DNA of 64,000 bases from Mariannaea sp. PMI_226 (taxonomy: Eukaryota; Ascomycota; Sordariomycetes; Hypocreales; Nectriaceae): assembly GCA_024336345.1 (NCBI GenBank), contig JANFOG010000005.1:2790001-2854000 (forward strand). The letters are read 5' to 3'. The number at the start of each line of letters is the position of its first letter. Positions within the stretch are counted from its first letter, which is position 1. A model generated the notes under the pieces. The model made no database searches. It was not told the DNA's origin and saw only the letters and a program-made list of their open reading frames with translations. Below, piece by piece: positions 58,893-64,000 of the stretch. The position numbers were made by a program, and so were the translations under genes.

Positions 58893-60571
58893 ATCTGTAG
58901 CCTTGGAATGACACATCGGTGGAACCGTTTTCTGGATCCTTATCCATCTCTCGCTCCACATGTTTCCTCTTGATGCCCTCATCCTTGACACCGTCCTGAA
59001 CGGTCCCTGGCAAACCAAAAACTGCGGCATACATAGTATCCAGTGATGAGCATCCTGTCAGAGCATGGCTTACGGTGATGGCCGTGATTGGTTTCTCACT
59101 GAGCATGCAGCTTCAGGGGTTCAATTCCTATTTCCACGGATAGCTGTGATACTCTTTGCACACAGTCTGTGTTCAAAGCCACGACCGTGGCGACGATACT
59201 GTATTATAACAGTGAAGCAGTATGAGGGCATTCTGGTATCACTGAAGGATAAAAGACTATGCCGACAGTGCTGACTACAACCAGAATAATAACCGAGACT
59301 GGAAAAAAAGAAACACTATTACAATGCCATACTACTGTGTACGTAGAATCACCAACATTTCTCCACTGTCAATTCTATTTGTGAAACAACCAAGAAGTAC
59401 TCGGCTTTACTTGGCATGACGCAGCTGAAATCTCCGTTCCGACTACCGTCTGATTGATCTGCCAGGGGTCAGATAGATCTGCATGTATGGTATCCACTCA
59501 GTTCGACACGGCGGGCGTAGTCAGTTCAATATCAAGTCAGGGTTTGTGACGGTGGAACTACAGTGCAGTACTGTAGTTGCTGCTATCCTTCAAATACGTC
59601 ACACGCATGGTCTTAATACGAACCAAGGCTTTTCGCGGGAAAGGACTCGGCAGCGGCGTTTAAGCGGTATTACATGGCCCGCTTGTTACCGCCCTGAGTT
59701 GACAGAGGTTGGGATGGAATAGTCGAATCCTACCACTTTAGTATTGAGAACTTTTATTCCCTCACACAATATTACAGATTCGGAAGTATCTAGTACTAAT
59801 TCTCAGCTGAGTACCCATTAAACTGCGGCTGATGTGGGAGCAGTACGTGCATGATAGATCCTCACTTGAGCGTCATAATAATTCTCGAAACCACAACTAC
59901 CAACTTCAAGAGTTGTGCAACGTCACCCACTACACAGTGGAAATTAAATCCAGAAAAAATCTTTTTAAAAAAAAGTGTCTATAGAAAAGGACACAGTATA
60001 AGGGGGAAAGATATTTAAAAAAAAAAAAAAAAACCAAAAGTAAAAAGGCTCACTTAGATTATGTGGAACCCATAACTCGCCCCCAATATGGACAAAGGTG
60101 GATATCGCATCCTCGCCACGCAACCATCCCGCAAATGACTCGAAGGGGGTGTACAGTTAGTAGTAGTAATGGTAACTTATCTCTTTCGCTCGTCATTGCA
60201 GGACTGTGGATGTCAATAGTGACAAGGAACAAAAAAGGAAACTCCACATTCGGGCAAACATAACATCATCTTTGGTATTCTTTCATGTTTCAACCAAAGA
60301 CGTACCGTTCAAGGAGTTGGCTAAGTAATTACAATTGATGAGTATAAAGCCTCAGATTCCTCCCACCGTTCTGGACGGTAATTGGCATCTTTCCATTATC
60401 AATCCTCATTCTCCATCCTACCGTCTTCTCCCCTGACAATCCATCTGTGCAGGTTATAAGCTTGAGGCTATAACAACACAGCAAACCAAAAGCAACATCA
60501 CCCAGACGGAGCCGGTCTCCTCCCCTCCTCCTCCCCATCTTCAATACTAAACCTATCCAAAAGCCACAGTG
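57080..60571. other. Intergenic region, 3.5 kb
   Basis: This lies between LRA1 and the HAD-family gene, both on the plus strand. It contains (CT)15 at 58859-58888, T-tracts near 58368-58397, and A17 at 60017-60033. No open frame has recognisable content. The region 60.35-60.57 kb is the CT/CA-rich leader of the HAD gene. Confidence 0.55.
58859..58888. repeat. (CT)15 microsatellite
   Basis: Fifteen CT units lie in an intergenic pyrimidine-rich segment. Read on the minus strand they give Glu-Arg runs in spurious frames. Confidence 0.9.
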
Positions 60572-61980
60572 ATGGCCACCTCAACAACATTCTTTAACCA
60601 AGCCCTCGCTGCTAAACAGGAGGTGGACAACATGCAAACTCCCCCCGACTCTATCCCTGGCTCCCCGGAGCTCATGTCTAGCAGTTCCTGCGCCAGCCTC
60701 GCCAGCCTTGAGACGCCTCCTTCACCAGTATCTCCCCCATCAGGGCAGCTAGTTGCTGATGAATTTGTCTTTGCTTTTGACATTGATGGAGTACTCGTTC
60801 GTGGCGGCCGAGCCATTCCTGAGGCTATCAAGGCCATGAGGGTTCTCAATGGCGAGAACGAATTTGGTATCAAAGTGTAAGTCAGCCAGAGTCCCCATTC
60901 CATTCATCGAAAACTACCTACCCCCCTTTCGAGTTACTTCTCCCCTCCTAGTTGGAAACTTCTCAACTAACATTCTTGCTTCAAACACACAGACCCCACA
61001 TCTTCCTCACCAATGGTGGCGGCAAGACAGAAGAGGAGCGCTGCCGAGATCTTTCCCAGCAGCTCCTCTGCGACATCAAGCCCGGCCAGTTCATCTGCGG
61101 CCATACACCCATGCGAGAAATGGCTGAGAAGTACGGCACCGTGCTCGTGATCGGTGGCGAGGGTGAGAAGTGCCGCCTCGTCGCCGAGGGCTACGGCTTC
61201 AGAGATGTCGTCACACCTGGTGACATCATCAAGCACGATGCTGCTACTACGCCATTCCGCAAGCTCACTGCCGAAGAGCACGCCAACTCGCGCGAGAGAG
61301 ATTTCAACGAGATCACCATTGATGCTGTCTTCGTCTTTGCCGACTCCCGCGACTGGGCGGGCGATATCCAGATTATGCTCGATGTCGCCATGTCCAAGGG
61401 AGGCCGTCTTGGCACCCGAAGTGAGTCCTTCACCGAAGGTCCCCCATTTTACTTCTCGCACAACGACGTCGTCTGGTCGGCTGCCCACGAGCACGTACGT
61501 CTCGGCATGGGTGCCCTCCGCCGCATGTTCGAAGTCACCTTCAAGGACCTGACCAACGGTCGTGGTGTCCTGAACACTCACGCCTTCGGCAAGCCGCAGG
61601 TGTCAACCTTCGAGTTCGCCTCCCGTCTGATGGGTCAGTGGCGCAGCACCGAGCATGGCCTTGCAGCTCCTCCTGAGACAGTCTACTTCGTGGGCGACAC
61701 ACCCGAGAGTGACATTCGGGGCACAAACGCGGTCAACGAAAAGGCCGACAACGACTGGTATAGCATTCTAGTCAAGACGGGCGTCTACGAGGAGGGCACG
61801 GAGCCCGCCTACAAGCCCCGCGTGACTGTCAACAATGTGCTTGACGCTGTAAATCACGGCATCAAGCGCGAGATGGCCAGGAAGGCCGCCGCAACGGGCA
61901 TGGCCAAGACAGATCTCCTGGCTGAGTCTGTCTGCCACCATGGCGCTACTCTTGTCGATATGGACGGCATTACCATCTAA
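60572..61980 (+). CDS. HAD-superfamily hydrolase of the CECR5/HDHD5 type (subclass IIA)
   Basis: Exon 1 is 60572-60876, the 116-bp intron is 60877-60992 (GTAAGT..CAG), and exon 2 is 60993-61980, giving 430 aa. A Ser/Pro-rich N-terminal extension of ~60 residues precedes HAD motif I, FAFDIDGVLVRGG (nucleophile D70, acid D72). Motif II is IFLTNGGGKTEEER, and motif IV is YFVGDTPESDIRGTNA. This is the NagD-like IIA layout with a cap inserted between motifs II and III. Blocks such as GHTPMREMAEKYGTVLVIGG and RLMGQWRSTEHGL fit the eukaryotic CECR5/HDHD5 group (yeast YKR070W), often mitochondrial and of unknown substrate. It should be a phosphatase-type enzyme. The usual C-terminal length is retained. 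It converges on the XRCC2-like gene. Confidence 0.92.
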
Positions 61981-62656
61981 GTACTGCTCGAATTGTTTCT
62001 TCCAAAACTCCTGTTTTCTTTATTCGAGAATATCTTAGGGGGTTCAGTTTCGACACTGTCCAGTTTCTTATATGTTTTATTGTTTGGACCGCTTCATGGC
62101 TCTTGTTGAATCGTCAAACGAGGAATAACGATTTTTTACCCCTTCCCTCACCTGTATTGAACGATTTGTTTACAGATTGAGGCAGAATGGGGGATGAGAT
62201 GCACAATACATCCGGACGCCATATTTTTATTGCGAATAGAGAGCATAGATCACCCAGATGGAAGGGTGCTAAGTCTTTACATGGATATAGAGCTTTTCTA
62301 GTCCTTTGATGCAACATCACCACACACATCATTATACCCTGATGGGCATCACATCACAGTTTAGATTATAGAAAGATATTATAGAAAAAAAAATAAAGAT
62401 ATATCAAACCCTTCTTTCAGGGAAATTAGAATATGTAAAAAGGAACGCGGCAAGAGAGTGATTGTGACTACTGACTCTACATCCATTTATCGTTTAGGGC
62501 AGTTTCCAATCATTTCGGTTGAAACTGCAAAGTATCGAGCAAACGACGCTTAGCAATACACATTCTACCATTCTCGATCAAAGATAGCTGGCCCCTGATC
62601 TTGGGGAAGTTCATGGAGAATTGGATGTGATAGGGGTAGGTTGGGCATGTCTATGC
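61981..62656. other. Convergent intergenic region, 0.68 kb
   Basis: 3' UTRs of the HAD-family gene and the XRCC2-like gene. An A-rich segment lies near 62383-62405. Nothing else was recognised. Confidence 0.6.
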
Positions 62657-63759
62657 TCAGCTTCCCTTTCGGCCCTCCTCTTCGTCTCTGTCATGCCCAC
62701 TGCCTTCGTCTTCACTACCAGATAACTCTTTGAATGAGAACCCTCCCCAATCTGAAGTAGCTGTCCAATGGGCACAGTCCACTGCATCCTGACGCTGTCC
62801 TCGCTGCTTCAACGCCTCTTCAGCACTGATTCCGAAAGCAAACGGACGGACGTGCTCGCGATCTACGCGTAGCCAACCCCGCCAGCCTGCAGCAATGTCA
62901 CCAGCGCCGAGGCCGCCTTGAACGATAGTCCCCCACCACTGTCGCGTAGCGCTCGCGCGGGCTCCCTCGCCGTAGAGCATAAACTTCTCGGCTTCTGCTA
63001 CCACTGCTCTGAGACGTTCAGGGTCGCTATGAGCTGCTCGCTGGACGTATACATGACGCAAGTGAGTTTCTGGACAGCTGAGACGGGTAGAATCGAAGCG
63101 ACCATCGAGATCAATGACCAGAAGGGTATATAAATATGGCGGCGAGACAAGCCTGGAGATGAGTTTGTAGAGGAGAGGAAGATATCGTCCAGACAAGCTC
63201 ACTCCCGCAGCCCTCGTGGCTTGGAAATGACGAGCTGCAAGTTGATCAAACAAGCTCATGTGCGTAAGCTTAGGAGCTTGAACTGACCCTTGGGTAGATG
63301 ACTTGGTCCTGGAGGTATTTGCATTTAAAGCCAGAGCTGACCGCACGCCATTGAGGATCTAGAGTATTTATCCAGTTAGAATATGCTATTAAAGAACTAA
63401 GGAATATATTATCGAATAGGTAGTCTACCTAGACAAGGTTGCAGAGGTATAACTCATGAGAAAAATCAGCCGGAATACGCAGCTTTCCGCGCATTTTTAT
63501 CAACAGAGAGGGGGTTGATTGGAAGTGAAAAAAAAAATGACAGAAAGAGGAAACTCAAATATGAATGAAACAGATCGCAGTGTTGAGTCTGCTCACTTGA
63601 ACAAAATAAACAAATGTGCGTATGCTAAATAGTAGACGGACTGTGATGTTTCAAGGTCTGGTGTTGAGAAACGGAAAATCTCTGGCCCGCCAAACTCACC
63701 TCTTCGAGGGTCGTCTCCTCAATCTCGGCCAACAGTCTCGCACCTGTCGCCGATTCCAT
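62657..63759 (-). CDS. RAD51-paralogue-like protein (XRCC2-like) lacking a Walker A motif
   Basis: Exon 1 is 63759-63700 (20 codons), the 341-bp intron is 63699-63359 (GTGAGT..TAG), and exon 2 is 63358-62657; total 253 aa. The start MESATGARLLAEIEETTLEE, then ILNGVRSAL, resembles the N-terminus of fungal XRCC2-like proteins. The core block VSLSGRYLPLLYKLISRLV aligns by eye with the strand-P-loop-helix unit. Where SGxxSSGKTPLLYKL would be expected, only SGRYLPLLYKL is present. The Walker B strand TLLVIDLDGRF (residues 98-108) is intact. The rest includes CPETHLRHVYVQRA, ARASATRQWWGTIVQGGLG and GWRGWLRVDREHVRPFA, then an acidic tail. Family members act in homologous recombination. Without a P-loop, nucleotide binding is doubtful. 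A 53-bp GTCAGT..CAG segment in exon 2 could be spliced out, but that shifts the frame. Confidence 0.72.
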
Positions 63760-63840
63760 CTCGTTCCCAACCGGAGTCTTCTTTATTCCTCGAGGAGACA
63801 AAAAAAAACCCTCTCGTCTTCTTTCTCTCACCTAGCGACA
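63760..63840. promoter_or_regulatory. 81-bp shared divergent promoter (XRCC2-like / SOM1)
   Basis: The two start codons face away from each other with 81 bases between them. The segment is CT-rich on the plus strand (TTCTTTATTCCTC, TCTCGTCTTCTTTCTCTC) with an A8 run. At least one 5' UTR must be very short or overlap the other gene. Confidence 0.6.
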
Positions 63841-64000
63841 ATGGGCTTCCCTTGCCAGGTCTTCCACGCCTCCGAGCTACCCGACCGTGTGCAGTCGGAC
63901 CTCAAGGGCCGAAAGCGTAAGCTCCAAGCGGGCGAGCGCAACGTCGACCTCAGCGGGTGCGAGCTCTTGGAAATGCTGCAGTACAAGTGCGAAATTAAGG
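63841..64000 (+). CDS. SOM1: SOM1-like mitochondrial inner-membrane peptidase subunit, 3' end cut by window
   Basis: The first 53 codons are visible from ATG 63841. They read MGFPCQVFHASELPDRVQSD, a basic GRKRKL stretch, then NVDLSGCELLEMLQYKCEI. The L-x-x-CEL-x-EM-x-QYKC block is the conserved core of the small fungal SOM1 family (usually about 70-100 residues). Its yeast member is part of the mitochondrial inner-membrane peptidase complex with Imp1 and Imp2. The end of the gene is outside the window, so length and introns cannot be judged. Confidence 0.8.
   Translation, partial: MGFPCQVFHASELPDRVQSDLKGRKRKLQAGERNVDLSGCELLEMLQYKCEIK

Noticed and set aside
58855..59106. Minus-strand frame ending in Glu-Arg repeats
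   Set aside because: The charged tail is only the translated (CT)15 microsatellite, and the rest has no recognisable content.
59085..59150. GGGGTTCAATTCC, considered as a tRNA T-loop
   Set aside because: Neither a cloverleaf nor acceptor pairing can be drawn from the flanking sequence.

Overview
The window is nuclear DNA of a filamentous ascomycete, most likely a sordariomycete and perhaps Hypocreales. The evidence is short introns (mostly 50-150 bp) with GT..AG ends and CTRAC-like branch sites, single genes on alternating strands, long pyrimidine-rich leaders, and fungal-only families: Zn2Cys6 regulators with a fungal_trans domain, a rhodopsin-like 7TM protein, a quinate-repressor-like protein and a membrane-anchored GH114 enzyme. 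The species cannot be named from sequence alone. Sixteen protein genes are supported, two of them cut by the window ends. No tRNA, rRNA, CRISPR array or intact mobile element was seen. All gene models come from manual reading of splice sites and protein motifs, with no alignments.

Layout. 0-9 kb: a rhodopsin-like 7TM protein gene running off the left edge, then a 14-TM-type MFS transporter with a dileucine (vacuolar-type) sorting motif. 9-20 kb: a large Zn2Cys6 regulator followed by about 7.8 kb with no convincing gene. 20-26 kb: an orphan quinate-repressor-like protein and a small VOC/glyoxalase-fold protein. 28-40 kb: a housekeeping block with a NASP/Sim3/Hif1 histone chaperone, the U3 snoRNP protein MPP10, an RNF10/Mag2-like RING protein, and a protein with an N-terminal AMPK/CBM48-type glycogen-binding module and a long acidic repetitive tail. 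42-49 kb: an ER-lumen protein of unknown function ending in KDEL, a type II membrane GH114 polygalactosaminidase, and a second Zn2Cys6 regulator. 52-57 kb: two enzymes of the non-phosphorylating fungal L-rhamnose pathway, L-rhamnonate dehydratase (LRA3) and L-rhamnose 1-dehydrogenase (LRA1). 60-64 kb: a HAD-family CECR5/HDHD5-like protein, an XRCC2/RAD51-paralogue-like protein with no recognisable P-loop, and the start of the mitochondrial SOM1-like protein, read divergently from it across 81 bp.

How the genes work together. The clearest functional link is LRA3 with LRA1: the sugar is oxidised by LRA1, and after lactone opening the acid is dehydrated by LRA3. The lactonase and aldolase (LRA2, LRA4) are not in the window. 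The regulator divergent to LRA3 is a candidate pathway regulator by position only. Points most worth a second look are a three-copy 22-residue repeat tail on LRA3, the XRCC2-like protein without a Walker A motif, the quinate-repressor-like protein that has lost the kinase-like P-loop but keeps the type I dehydroquinase catalytic residues, the cryptic KDEL protein, and the CBM48 gene with a 23-nt first coding exon and a 1.2-kb intron.
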